Source: Streptomyces aurantiacus (GTDB lineage: Bacteria > Actinomycetota > Actinomycetes > Streptomycetales > Streptomycetaceae). From it: a DNA stretch of 64,000 bases. The stretch covers positions 8,308,001 to 8,372,000 of the forward strand of contig NZ_CP114283.1 of the NCBI RefSeq assembly GCF_027107535.1, written 5' to 3'. The notes beneath the pieces were generated by a model that made no database searches, had not been told where the DNA came from, and saw only the letters and a program-made list of their open reading frames with translations. Of this stretch, positions 1 through 8,493 are shown piece after piece; positions within the stretch are counted from its first letter, which is position 1; every line of letters begins with the position of its first letter. The position numbers were made by a program, and so were the translations under genes.

Positions 1-696
1 GCGCAGATCGAGCTGGACCGGCTGGCCGGGCAGCTGCCCTTCCGGCCCGGCGGGACGCGGCGCTGGGCCACGGTGCTCGCGGAGCACCTCGGCGGCCGTC
101 TCGGGTTCCGCGGTACGCCCGGTGACTACCAGCGCCTGGACTCCTCCCTGCTGCACGAGGTGCTGCGGCGGCGCCGCGGGCTGCCCATCCTGCTCTCGGT
201 GGTGTGGATGGAGGTCGCGCGAAGGGCCGGGGCGCCCGTCTACGGGGTCGCCCTGCCCGGTCACTTCGTCGTCGGCTTCGGTCCGCCCGAGGAGCAGGTC
301 CTAGCCGACCCCTTCGACGGCGGCCGGGTCCTGACCGGGACCGACGCCGACCTGCTGGTGGCCGGGGCCACCGGAGCACCCCTCGACCCGTCGATGCTGT
401 CGCCCGCCGATCCGCTCGACGTCGTCCTGCGCATCCTCAACAACATCCGTGCCTGGGCCGCCGCCCGTCCCGAGCGCTCGGACGTCGCCCTCTGGGCCGT
501 AGATTTCTCGCTCCTGCTGCCCTCGCACCCGGCCCGCCTGCGCTACGAGCGTGCCCAACTGCTCGTCCAGCGCGGCGACTTCCTCACGGGCGCCACGGAA
601 CTGGACTCGTACGCGGAGATCGTGGCCGCCGTCGACGAACCGGCGGCCGACCGGGTACGACGCCAGGCCCACGCGGCCCGCGCGATGCTCAACTGA
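1..696 (+). CDS. SirB1-like transglutaminase-fold protein, 5' end cut by window
   Basis: The frame is open from the first base, so the N-terminus lies outside the window; an internal GTG at 73 is not needed as a start. The visible 231 residues contain the run RRRRGLPILLSVVWMEVARR and, shortly after, LPGHFVVGF. These match the SirB1/transglutaminase-like family, where a family-specific cysteine is often replaced and the histidine of the LPGHF segment is kept. The C-terminal half is Ala/Arg-rich and helical, resembling the TPR-like tail of SirB1 proteins. Function is unknown. It ends 7 bp before the 3' end of a converging gene. Family assignment is fairly sure; biochemical role is not. Confidence 0.75.
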   Translation, partial: AQIELDRLAGQLPFRPGGTRRWATVLAEHLGGRLGFRGTPGDYQRLDSSLLHEVLRRRRGLPILLSVVWMEVARRAGAPVYGVALPGHFVVGFGPPEEQVLADPFDGGRVLTGTDADLLVAGATGAPLDPSMLSPADPLDVVLRILNNIRAWAAARPERSDVALWAVDFSLLLPSHPARLRYERAQLLVQRGDFLTGATELDSYAEIVAAVDEPAADRVRRQAHAARAMLN

Positions 697-703
697 AACC
701 CCC

Positions 704-1597
704 TCACGACGCCTTGGCCGCCAGCAGTTGCAAGGCGCCTGCCACCGACCGGAGGAAGGCGGCGCACGCGGGGGCGCTGCACGGCAGTTCCGGATTCCAG
801 GACTCCACCGCGGCGGCCGAGGTCAGGGCGCGCCAGTCGGGCACGGCCGCCAATTCGTCTGGTGGGGTGGCGTTTGCGCGAGCGTCCGCCAGGACCAGGT
901 CGGGGGCGAGCCCCACCGCGTGCTCCCACGTCGTCGTGGCCCAGTTCGCGCCGCCCGCGCCGGGGTCGGCGAACTCCACGCCCAGTTCGGCCAGATGACG
1001 CAGCTCGGACCAGGCACGGGGACGGGCGAGATGCACCTGACCGGGCCCTGCCGCCGACAGCGCGAGCACCTTCAGCGGAACCGGGACCACCGACCGCACG
1101 GCTTCCTCGGCGGCCGCCAACTCGTCCTCACCATCGGCCTGTTCACCCCCGAGCGACCGGGCCAGTTCGGCGAAGCGCGCCAGGATGCGGGGCAGCGGGG
1201 TGTCGCCGCCGACCGCGAGGGCGACCACCGGCGCGCCCGCCCGGCCGGCCGCCGCCTCCGTGACCGCGTACGGTTTCTCGCCGTCGTACGTGACGTCGAC
1301 GACCAGATCGGGCCGTACGGAGCGAAGCGACCCGGGAGTCCCCTCGGCGGAAGGCCGGTGGAGCGCCGCCGGGTCGTCGAGCCCTTCACCCGTGCCCAGG
1401 TACGGGACCTCGGCGAGTGAACCCGACGTGACCCGGTCCGGCTCGTCGTCACGGTCGTGGCCGGATCCGTGGACCCCGACGGGCCTCGCTCCCAGGTCCC
1501 GCAGCGCCGCGCCCGCTCGTACGTAGGCGGCGACCCGCTCGGGCCGTCCGGCGCGTCGAACCGTGATCCCCCGGTCGTCCGTGAACTCCCAGCCCAT
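704..1597 (-). CDS. FecB/TroA-fold substrate-binding-like protein without signal peptide
   Basis: A 297-residue protein starting MGWEFTDDRG. Upstream in-frame codons give an unlikely basic N-terminus, so ATG 1597 is preferred. The segments PERVAAYVRAGAALRDLG and VRPDLVVDVTYDG, and a C-terminal SWNPELP segment, fit the periplasmic-binding-protein 2 (FecB/BtuF) fold used for siderophore or cobalamin uptake. No signal peptide or lipobox is visible and no ABC partner genes are adjacent. It may be a cytoplasmic or orphan member, or the true start may differ. Substrate cannot be inferred. It lies downstream of the collagen-like membrane protein gene but is separated from it by two strong hairpins, so it probably has its own promoter. 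Confidence 0.65.
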   Translation of the reverse strand: MGWEFTDDRGITVRRAGRPERVAAYVRAGAALRDLGARPVGVHGSGHDRDDEPDRVTSGSLAEVPYLGTGEGLDDPAALHRPSAEGTPGSLRSVRPDLVVDVTYDGEKPYAVTEAAAGRAGAPVVALAVGGDTPLPRILARFAELARSLGGEQADGEDELAAAEEAVRSVVPVPLKVLALSAAGPGQVHLARPRAWSELRHLAELGVEFADPGAGGANWATTTWEHAVGLAPDLVLADARANATPPDELAAVPDWRALTSAAAVESWNPELPCSAPACAAFLRSVAGALQLLAAKAS

Positions 1598-1658
1598 ACG
1601 GCACCCGCCCAGCGCGGCCCGCTCGGGCAACGACGAGGCGGAGGTCCGGACGGGACAA

Positions 1659-1688
1659 GGGGGCACCCGGCCATCACCGGGTGCCCCC
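1659..1688 (-). terminator. Perfect 12-bp hairpin downstream of the collagen-like gene
   Basis: Arms 1659-1670 and 1677-1688 (GGGGGCACCCGG and its exact complement) with a 6-nt loop. It lies 30 nt beyond the stop of the 1719-4142 gene and forms a tandem pair with the hairpin at 1703-1724. No U-tract follows, as is usual in Streptomyces. Confidence 0.7.
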
Positions 1689-1702
1689 TCGACGGGCCGA
1701 AA

Positions 1703-1724
1703 AGCTAGTGCCTCGGCACTAGCT
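1703..1724 (-). terminator. 10-bp hairpin overlapping a stop codon
   Basis: Arms AGCTAGTGCC at 1703-1712 and its perfect complement at 1715-1724 around a 2-base centre, effectively a near-perfect palindrome. It overlaps the TAG stop (1719-1721) of the minus-strand gene, so the stem includes the stop codon. It probably acts with the next hairpin (1659-1688) as terminator or mRNA 3'-end protector. Confidence 0.55.
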
Positions 1725-4142
1725 GGGGTCGGTCTCGATCACGCCGACACGGTCCGCCGCCGTCTTGCCGACGAGCGCCGGGCGCAGTGCGCCCACCACG
1801 TCCTGGGGGGTCACGGCGGTCTTGTTGCCGTTGCCCCGCGTGATCAGCACACCGTCGAACGCGCCGCCGTACAGCTCCTTCAGCGCGGCCAAGTCGTAGT
1901 AGTCGACCAGTTTGCCCCCGTCGGTGGCCTTGACGCCGAGGAACTTCCACAGGGAGTTCTCGGGGCTGAACTGGACCACCGCCGAGCCCGCCTTGACGGT
2001 CACGAGACCCGACATCGCCGGCTCTGCGAACTCCTTCATCATGCGGTCGACCTCGGCCTTGGTGACCTTGGGCTCCTTGGCCGTGGTGGGCACCTTCACG
2101 GCGGCCGACTTCCCGGTCTCCACCTGCGTGCGGTACGCCGTCTCGACGGCCTCCGTGGAGCGGCCGATGTCGATGCCCTTGCCCGCCTTGCCGTAGACGG
2201 CGACGGCCTTGCCCGACTCGAACTTGATCGTGCCCTCGGTCGCCGAGCCGGAGCCGCCCGCGGCCCGCTCCAGGGCGGCGGCGAGCTTCTCCTCGTCGAC
2301 CGGCATCACCGGGGCGACGACCCGCTCGTTGCCGAACAGGGAACCGATCACCGAGACGGGGTTGTAGTCGCTGCCCGCGGCGGCCCGCACCGTGGCCTGG
2401 CTGTCGAGCTGGAGCCCGGCCTGGTCCGGCTTGAGCGCGACGGTGTCGCCGTCGACCGAGAGCTGGAGCGCCTTGGCCGCAGGCGCCTTGAAGGCGTCGT
2501 CGAGCTTCTGGACGGCCTCGTCACGGGTGCCGCCGCCGATGTCGACGCCGAGCACGCTGGTGCCCTTGGGCACGTCGGAGTGGTTCATGAGCAGTCCGGC
2601 GCCGTACGCGAGGCCGCCCAGGGTCACCACTCCGGTGACCAGGAGCACCAGTTTGTTGCGCCCCTTCTTCTTCTTGGGCCGCGAGGCGGCGGGCGCGGCC
2701 GGCGAGACCGGGTCGGGCAGCTTCGGGGGCTGGTGCGGCTGCGGTCCGTCGGAGTGCGCGCCCGGTCCGAACGGAGAGTTCGGGGCCGGGGGCACGACGG
2801 GGATGCCGCTGGTCAGGGTGTGTCCCGAGACATTCTCACCGGCGCCGCCGTAGCCCTGCGCACCCGGTTCGGGCGCGGGCTTCTGCGGGGTGAGGATCGC
2901 GGTGTCGTCGCTCATCACGCCACCGGGGCGGCCGGTCCCGGCGGGCCCGCCGGGGAAGGCGGAGCCGCTCTGGGCACCCTTGCCACCGGGGAATCCCGAG
3001 ACGTCCGGACCGCCGGGAGCACGATGGGCACCGGGACCGCCGGGCGCGCCTGGCCCGCCGGGGCCGCCGGGGCCGCCGGGCGCACGATGGCCGCCCGGAC
3101 CGCCGGGGAATGCCGCGCCGCCGGTGCTGCCGGGGTGACCCGGGCCGCCGGAGCCGCCAGGGCCCCCGGGGAAGCCCGGACCGCTCGGGTCGCCCGCGCC
3201 GCCGCGGGTGCGCGGGCCGCCACCGGGGCCGCCGGGGGTTCCCGGGCCGCCGGGACCGCCCGGAAGACCGGGCGCCGCCAGTGGCATGTCCCCGGTGACC
3301 GGGCCGCCGGTCGGACCCGAGGGCCCGCCCTGGCCGCCGTTGGAGAAGTACGGGAGCCCGTCGCGTCGCGGCTCGCCGCCGCCGTCGCCCGCCGGGTACG
3401 GGGAGCCGGTCGGACCGGAGCCCAGCGGTCCCGACGCCAGCGCCCCGGACACGTCGAAGGAACCGGTACCGCCGCCGTGACCGGGCGCCACCGGGCCGGT
3501 GCCGCCCGCGCCGGGCAGCCCCGCGCCGTTGGTACCGCCGGACCTGGCGCCACCGGGCCGGGCCGTGCCACCGGCACCGGGGCCCTTGGGCGCGCCGCTG
3601 CCGCCCGGCCGCGCTCCGGGCCCGCCGGAGGCGCCAACTCCCGCACCGGCGCCCGTCCCCGGGCCCTGCGCACTCAAACCGGCGGACATTCCGGCGCCGT
3701 TGGTACCGCCACCGCCCGGGCCGCCCTTCGGCGCACCGGACTTGCGGGGAGCGAACCACTCGCTCGTCTTCTCGTCGGTACCGGCGACGGGCAGCGCGTG
3801 GGACCCCGTGTCGGAGTCCACGGGCCCGCCCACACCGGCGGGCGGCCCCGCGTCCGCGGCGGCCGGTCGCGACGCACCTGTGGCGTCGGAGGACTCGCCG
3901 CTCGCGACGGTCGTGCGCATGACGACCGGCGGAATGGGCCGGGATCCGGGGATGTTGATCCGGATCCGCGTCGTCAGCGTGGTCTCGGTCTTGGGCTGTT
4001 CCGGCCGCTCGGCGGCGGAACGTGCCGCGTCGGCGGCGGCGTCGGAAGCCATGGGCGTTCCGTACGGCGGAGTCCCCGACGGGTATGCGGTTCCGCCGCG
4101 CCCGTTGGGCCCGGAGGACGAACTGTCAGTTTCACGACTCAA
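1719..4142 (-). CDS. Membrane protein with collagen-like Gly-X-Y tract and peptidoglycan-binding repeats
   Basis: An 807-residue protein. The start chosen is TTG at 4142 (LSRETDSSSSG), because AGGAGA sits 7 nt upstream; the more distal ATG has no such site. Residues 1-140 are hydrophilic; about 140-410 are extremely Gly/Pro-rich, with regular collagen-like Gly-X-Y triplets at about 285-410 (PGGPGGPGAPGGPG type). A Lys-rich stop-transfer patch and one membrane helix follow at about 488-518 (LVLLVTGVVTLGGLAYGAGLL). The extracellular part resembles the putative peptidoglycan-binding repeats (PG_binding_4 type) seen before VanW or YkuD domains, but neither catalytic domain follows. The Gly-rich part is predicted cytoplasmic if the N-terminus is inside. 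Function is probably envelope-related; this is inference. Confidence 0.75.
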   Translation of the reverse strand: MSRETDSSSSGPNGRGGTAYPSGTPPYGTPMASDAAADAARSAAERPEQPKTETTLTTRIRINIPGSRPIPPVVMRTTVASGESSDATGASRPAAADAGPPAGVGGPVDSDTGSHALPVAGTDEKTSEWFAPRKSGAPKGGPGGGGTNGAGMSAGLSAQGPGTGAGAGVGASGGPGARPGGSGAPKGPGAGGTARPGGARSGGTNGAGLPGAGGTGPVAPGHGGGTGSFDVSGALASGPLGSGPTGSPYPAGDGGGEPRRDGLPYFSNGGQGGPSGPTGGPVTGDMPLAAPGLPGGPGGPGTPGGPGGGPRTRGGAGDPSGPGFPGGPGGSGGPGHPGSTGGAAFPGGPGGHRAPGGPGGPGGPGAPGGPGAHRAPGGPDVSGFPGGKGAQSGSAFPGGPAGTGRPGGVMSDDTAILTPQKPAPEPGAQGYGGAGENVSGHTLTSGIPVVPPAPNSPFGPGAHSDGPQPHQPPKLPDPVSPAAPAASRPKKKKGRNKLVLLVTGVVTLGGLAYGAGLLMNHSDVPKGTSVLGVDIGGGTRDEAVQKLDDAFKAPAAKALQLSVDGDTVALKPDQAGLQLDSQATVRAAAGSDYNPVSVIGSLFGNERVVAPVMPVDEEKLAAALERAAGGSGSATEGTIKFESGKAVAVYGKAGKGIDIGRSTEAVETAYRTQVETGKSAAVKVPTTAKEPKVTKAEVDRMMKEFAEPAMSGLVTVKAGSAVVQFSPENSLWKFLGVKATDGGKLVDYYDLAALKELYGGAFDGVLITRGNGNKTAVTPQDVVGALRPALVGKTAADRVGVIETDPS

Positions 4143-4302
4143 GGCAGGTTCTCCTGGTTGGCTCCACCGCCCGGTTACTCGACCTCGATTCGGGCGGCTC
4201 GGCGGCGCGCACCACCATACTGGCCACTTGTCGCACACGCTTTACGGCCGTCGGGGAAACCCACACCGGACTTGCACCTGCCCGCTGTGGCGAAGTGGTA
4301 CG

Positions 4303-4728
4303 TCACTTGCCAAGTCGGGCGGCGGGCCCGCCTGGTTGCCGCCCCGCGCCAAGGGTGGCGCACATCACAGCCACGGCCATGCCGCCGAGCAGGAAGAGGT
4401 AGGACCCGGCTCCCGCGGCGAAGAGGAAGTCGCCCTCGGGACGGCTGGCGGTGAGGAGGATGACGGCGATCATCCAGCCGGCCGCGGGCGCGACCGCCCC
4501 GCCCCGGCCGCCGGTCGCGCGCACCCCGCCCAGGAACAGCCCCGCCGCGCCGGCCAGCGCGAGCACCAGCCCGCCCGGGAACCAGCCCGACTGGACCAGG
4601 GCCCCGGCCGCCGCGACCACGGCTCCGAGCACGAAGAGCCCCAGGTGAGCGGCGGCCCGGGAGAGCGAGGGCAGTGCCGGCGGCTGGGCCAGCAGGCTTC
4701 CCTGGCCCGGCTTGTTCGTTGCGCTCAT
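4303..4728 (-). CDS. DUF6113-type four-helix membrane protein
   Basis: A 141-residue integral membrane protein with about four hydrophobic helices (residues ~25-45, 50-68, 78-95, 103-125) and short charged ends. GAGGTG lies 8 nt before the ATG. It follows mshB on the same strand with a 40-bp gap, a pairing I recognise from Streptomyces genomes, where this family is annotated DUF6113. No catalytic motif is visible and the role is unknown. Co-transcription with mshB is likely. Confidence 0.75.
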   Translation of the reverse strand: MSATNKPGQGSLLAQPPALPSLSRAAAHLGLFVLGAVVAAAGALVQSGWFPGGLVLALAGAAGLFLGGVRATGGRGGAVAPAAGWMIAVILLTASRPEGDFLFAAGAGSYLFLLGGMAVAVMCATLGAGRQPGGPAARLGK

Positions 4729-4768
4729 CGGACATACACCTCAGTACGCATCAGGTGTCCCCCACGAC

Positions 4769-5698
4769 TCATCGGACACCCTCTTCGATGATCCCGGCGA
4801 ACAGATCCGTCTCCCGCGCCGGGCCCTCCCTCTCGCCGCGCACCAACTCGTAGTACTCGGTGGTGAACAGCGGCTGAGCGAGGTGGTTGGAGAGCGCGAA
4901 CCACGGTTCGGCGACCTCGATCTGCGTGGCGTGGGCCCGCATCGCGGCGGCTTTGGCGGCGGCGTGGGCGGTTCCGTCGATCTCCGTGGTGATCGCGGAG
5001 TCGTCCACCACGCCCGGCACGTCGTCGACCGCGGCACAGGCCGGGAACGGCAGTTCGTCGAGCACGTCCTTCAGCCGGGCGAAGCCCTCTTCGGCGACGG
5101 AGCGCGGCACGCGGTTCCAGTAGATCTTCGCGACGGTCCACGGTTCGCCGAGGCCGGGCCCGAAGTCCGGCTCGGCCGCCAGGTCCGCGGCCCGCATGGC
5201 GACGCGGTGGGTCTGGATGTGGTCCGGGTGGCCGTACCCGCCGTCCGGGTCGTAGGTGACGAGGACCTGGGGGCGCACCTCGCGGATCACCCGGACCAGC
5301 TCGGCGGCGGCCTCGTCGACGTCCGCCCGCCAGAAGCAGCGGGGGTTGTCGTTCTCCGGGACGCCCATCATCCCGGAGTCCTGGTAGCGGCCTGCGCCGC
5401 CGAGGAAGCGGGCGTCACGCACCCCCAGCTCACGCATCGCTCCGGCGAGCTCCGCCATGCGGTGCTCGCCGAGGGCCTCGCCCGACAGCTGGGCGAGCTC
5501 GGGCGGGATGACCTCGCCCTGCTCACCCAGCGTGCAGGTGACCAGCGTGACCTGGGCTCCCGTGGCCGCGTACCGGGCCATGGTCGCGCCGTTGTTGATC
5601 GCCTCGTCGTCCGGGTGCGCGTGCACCAGGAGCAGACGCCCAGCGGGGCGGGAGGGGGCGTTCCCCGGCCGGAGGCTGGTGGAGGGCAGTTCCGTCAT
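4769..5698 (-). CDS. mshB: MshB, GlcNAc-inositol deacetylase of mycothiol biosynthesis
   Basis: A 309-residue LmbE-family zinc deacetylase. It removes the acetyl group from N-acetyl-glucosaminyl-myo-inositol, the second step of mycothiol synthesis in the cytoplasm. The metal-binding motif HPDDE lies at residues 28-32 and a second histidine motif ([12 protein letters not shown]) in the middle of the protein. Length and the C-terminal segment [16 protein letters not shown] fit MshB rather than the mycothiol conjugate amidase Mca. It is first in a probable two-gene unit with the DUF6113 gene. Confidence 0.93.
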   Translation of the reverse strand: MTELPSTSLRPGNAPSRPAGRLLLVHAHPDDEAINNGATMARYAATGAQVTLVTCTLGEQGEVIPPELAQLSGEALGEHRMAELAGAMRELGVRDARFLGGAGRYQDSGMMGVPENDNPRCFWRADVDEAAAELVRVIREVRPQVLVTYDPDGGYGHPDHIQTHRVAMRAADLAAEPDFGPGLGEPWTVAKIYWNRVPRSVAEEGFARLKDVLDELPFPACAAVDDVPGVVDDSAITTEIDGTAHAAAKAAAMRAHATQIEVAEPWFALSNHLAQPLFTTEYYELVRGEREGPARETDLFAGIIEEGVR

Positions 5699-5719
5699 GG
5701 GACCACCCTACGAGGCGGG

Positions 5720-5914
5720 TCAGAACTTGATGTCCCCGATCATGCCGGCGATGTTCGTGGTCAGGTCGTTGATGGTCGGCGCGATCGTCGAACTGGCCAG
5801 GTAGAAGCCGAACAGGACACAGACGATGGCGTGAGGCGCCTTCAGTCCTGATTTCTTGATCAGGATGAAGACGATGATCGCCAGCAGCACTACCGCCGAA
5901 ATCGAAAGTGCCAC
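5720..5914 (-). CDS. Small single-pass or two-pass membrane protein (64 aa)
   Basis: GTG start with a near-ideal GGAGGTGA 6 nt upstream, which makes this short frame convincing. The N-terminus is an uncleaved membrane helix (ALSISAVVLLAIIVFILI) followed by KKSGLKAPHA. A second, weaker hydrophobic stretch (IVCVLFGFYLASS) and a Thr/Asn-rich tail ending GDIKF follow. Similar small proteins occur widely in actinomycetes, including on mobile elements; no function is known to me. It sits 21 bp upstream of mshB on the same strand and may be co-transcribed with it. Confidence 0.75.
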   Translation of the reverse strand: MALSISAVVLLAIIVFILIKKSGLKAPHAIVCVLFGFYLASSTIAPTINDLTTNIAGMIGDIKF

Positions 5915-6095
5915 GGCGGCTCACCTCCAAAGATCCCAGGGACACGGGGGGCGGGGTCGGACAATGGGGGCAGTAAATCCATACAGCGGCCAGCAGGTTG
6001 ATACCCACGCAGCGCTAGTGATCATAACTATTCGTGCGTGCGCATCGATCGGCGCACGGCCGCACAAGGGGGCGCATGGCCAATATGGTCGGAGC

Positions 6096-8246
6096 ATGAC
6101 GACCGAGCCTCTCTCCTTTCCGCGCCGGCAGGCGCGCACCCTGCGTTTCACGCTGGGCGCGCCCCGCGCGTTCACCGTGGCGCCCGACGGTTCGCGGGTC
6201 GTGTTCCTGCGGTCCTCGTCCGGCACGGACCGGGCGAACCAGCTGTGGGTCCTCGACGTGGCGGGCGGCAAGGAGCGTCCCGCCGCCGACCCGGCGGCGC
6301 TGCTCAAAGGCTCCTCGGAGCGGCTCTCGGCGGCGGAGCGGGCCCGGCGCGAGCGCAGCCGCGAGGGCGGGGCGGGCATCGTCGGCTACGCCACCGACGC
6401 GGCCGTGGAGTTGGCGTCCTTCGCCTTGTCGGGACGGCTGTTCACCGCGGAGCTGAGGGCCGGAACGGCACGTGAGCTGCGGGTTCCCGGGCCTGTACTG
6501 GACCCCCGCCCTTCTCCCGACGGACGGTTCGTCGCGTACGTCGCCGGAGGCGCCCTGCGCGTCGTCGGCGCCGAGGGCGAGGGCGACCGGGCGCTCGTGG
6601 AGCCCGAATCGGACACGGTCACCTACGGGCTCGCCGAGTTCATCGCGGCCGAGGAGATGGGCCGTTCGCGCGGCTTCTGGTGGTCGCCCGAGTCGGACCG
6701 GCTGCTGGTCGCGCGGGCCGACGACGCTCCCGTACGCCGCTGGTGGATCGCCGATCCGGCGCATCCCGAACGGGAGCCGCAGCAGGTCGCGTACCCGGCG
6801 GCGGGTACCGACAACGCGGACGTGCGGCTCTTCGTCGTGGGGCTCGAAGGGGCGCGTACGGAGGTCCGGTGGGACCGGGCCCGCTACCCCTACCTGGCGC
6901 GGGTGCACTGGTCGTCGGCCGGTGCGCCGCTGCTGCTGGTGCAGGCCCGCGACCAGTGCAGCCAGCTGTATCTGGCCGTCGACCCGGACACGGGGGCGAC
7001 CCGGATGGTGCACGCGGACGAAGATCCACAATGGCTTGATCTTTTCCCCGGTGTGCCCAGCTGGAGCCCGAGCGGACAGCTCGTGCGGATCGTCGACGAG
7101 GGCGGTGCCCGCGTGCTCGCGGTGGGCGAACGGCCGCTCACAGGACCGCAGTTGCACGTACGCGCCGTGCTCGACGTGTCGGACGACGACGTGCTGGTGT
7201 CCGCGTCGGCCGGCGAGGCGGCGGCCGACGCGGAGATCGGAGAAGTGCACGTCTACCGGGTCAACGACCTCGGTGTGGAGCGGGTCTCGCAGGAGCCCGG
7301 TGTGCATTCGGCGGTGCGGGCGGGCGGCGTGACGGTCCTCGTGTCGGCCGTGCCCGACCGGCCGGGAGCCCAGGTCCAGGTGGTGCGCGACAGCGACCGC
7401 AGGGGGCGCGGGGCGACGATCGGCAGGGGGCGCGCGGCGACGGTGGCCTCGCTGGCCGAACACCCCGGGCTGAGCCCGCGCGTGACGCTCACGGAGGCGG
7501 GCGAGCGGCGCGTGCCGTGCGCCGTTCTGCTCCCCACCGGCTACACGGACGGCCCACTGCCGGTGCTGATGGACCCGTACGGCGGGCCGCACGGGCAGCG
7601 CGTGCTGGCCGCGCACAACGCGTACCTCACCCCGCAGTGGTTCGCCGACCAGGGCTTCGCCGTGGTCGTGGCGGACGGGCGGGGCATGCCGGGCCGCTCG
7701 CCGGCCTGGGAGAAAGTGATCAAGGACGATCTGGCGGCGGTCGTCCTCGACGACCAGATCCACGCGCTCCGGGCGCTCGCCGAGCGCTTCCCGCTGGACC
7801 TGGGCCGGGTGGCGATCCGCGGCTGGTCGTTCGGCGGTTATCTCGCGGGGCTCGCGGTGCTGCGCCGCCCCGACGTCTTCCACGCGGGTGTGGTGGGCGC
7901 GCCGGTCACCGACCAGCGGCTGTACGACACCCACTACACCGAGCGGTACCTGGGCGATCCGAACCGGCAGCCCGAGGTGTACGCGGCGAACTCGCTGCTC
8001 GACGACAACGGCCTGGTGGGGGCCGCCGAACCGGCCCGGCCCATGATGATCGTGCACGGTCTCGCCGACGACAACGTGGTGGTCGCGCACTCGCTGCGGC
8101 TGTCCTCCGCGCTGCTGGCGGCCGGCCGTCCGCACGAGGTGCTGCCGCTGTCCGGGGTCACGCACATGACCCCGCAGGAGCAGGTCGCCGAGAACCTGCT
8201 GCTCCTTCAGGTGGACTTCCTGCGGCGCGCTCTCAAACTGGCCTGA
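6096..8246 (+). CDS. S9-family dipeptidyl-peptidase-like serine peptidase
   Basis: A 716-residue protein from ATG 6096 (MTTEPLSFPRRQ). An N-terminal beta-propeller (about 1-460) contains the DPP-IV-like loop TYGLAEFIAAEEMGRSRGFWWSP, whose two glutamates in DPP-IV bind the substrate amino group. The alpha/beta-hydrolase domain (about 480-716) carries DPYGGPHGQR and the triad Ser578 (GWSFGG), Asp658 (GLADDNV) and His690 (GVTHM). No signal peptide is visible, so it is probably cytoplasmic and likely removes N-terminal dipeptides. It is adjacent to three oligopeptide importers, which would fit processing of imported peptides, though that link is inference. Family is very sure; exact specificity is not. 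Confidence 0.9.
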   Translation: MTTEPLSFPRRQARTLRFTLGAPRAFTVAPDGSRVVFLRSSSGTDRANQLWVLDVAGGKERPAADPAALLKGSSERLSAAERARRERSREGGAGIVGYATDAAVELASFALSGRLFTAELRAGTARELRVPGPVLDPRPSPDGRFVAYVAGGALRVVGAEGEGDRALVEPESDTVTYGLAEFIAAEEMGRSRGFWWSPESDRLLVARADDAPVRRWWIADPAHPEREPQQVAYPAAGTDNADVRLFVVGLEGARTEVRWDRARYPYLARVHWSSAGAPLLLVQARDQCSQLYLAVDPDTGATRMVHADEDPQWLDLFPGVPSWSPSGQLVRIVDEGGARVLAVGERPLTGPQLHVRAVLDVSDDDVLVSASAGEAAADAEIGEVHVYRVNDLGVERVSQEPGVHSAVRAGGVTVLVSAVPDRPGAQVQVVRDSDRRGRGATIGRGRAATVASLAEHPGLSPRVTLTEAGERRVPCAVLLPTGYTDGPLPVLMDPYGGPHGQRVLAAHNAYLTPQWFADQGFAVVVADGRGMPGRSPAWEKVIKDDLAAVVLDDQIHALRALAERFPLDLGRVAIRGWSFGGYLAGLAVLRRPDVFHAGVVGAPVTDQRLYDTHYTERYLGDPNRQPEVYAANSLLDDNGLVGAAEPARPMMIVHGLADDNVVVAHSLRLSSALLAAGRPHEVLPLSGVTHMTPQEQVAENLLLLQVDFLRRALKLA

Positions 8247-8350
8247 ACAGCGATACTCCACCGAGCACGGCAACCCTCAATTGAGGAACCACGACGAAGC
8301 ACCGGCCAGGTCCGCGAGAGCGGCGCCGGTTCAGGCGCAAAGGGGGGTGC

Positions 8351-8386
8351 GACCGGCCGGGGAAACATGGCGCGCCCCGGCCGGTC
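8351..8386. terminator. Bidirectional 12-bp perfect hairpin
   Basis: Arms GACCGGCCGGGG (8351-8362) and exact complement (8375-8386), loop 12 nt. It lies between the converging S9 peptidase and oppF-like genes, 104 bp after one stop and 107 bp after the other, so it can end both transcripts. The rest of 8247-8493 holds nothing I can assign. Confidence 0.75.
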
Positions 8387-8493
8387 TACGGCACCCGCAC
8401 GGCCGTACGCTGTTCAGACTGACGCGTCCGTATATCGGAATCGGGTCGGCCAAGTTGCCTGCGTGTTAACGAAGTTGATGCGCATTTGTCATG

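Noticed and set aside
1563..4454. 963-codon plus-strand open frame opposite the collagen-like gene
   Set aside because: It is the antisense of a Gly/Pro-rich high-GC gene; its product is Arg/Gly-rich without recognisable domains, and the minus-strand gene has a proper ribosome site and domains.
8281..8469. 62-codon plus-strand frame after the S9 peptidase
   Set aside because: It overlaps the perfect terminator hairpin and has no ribosome site or conserved features.
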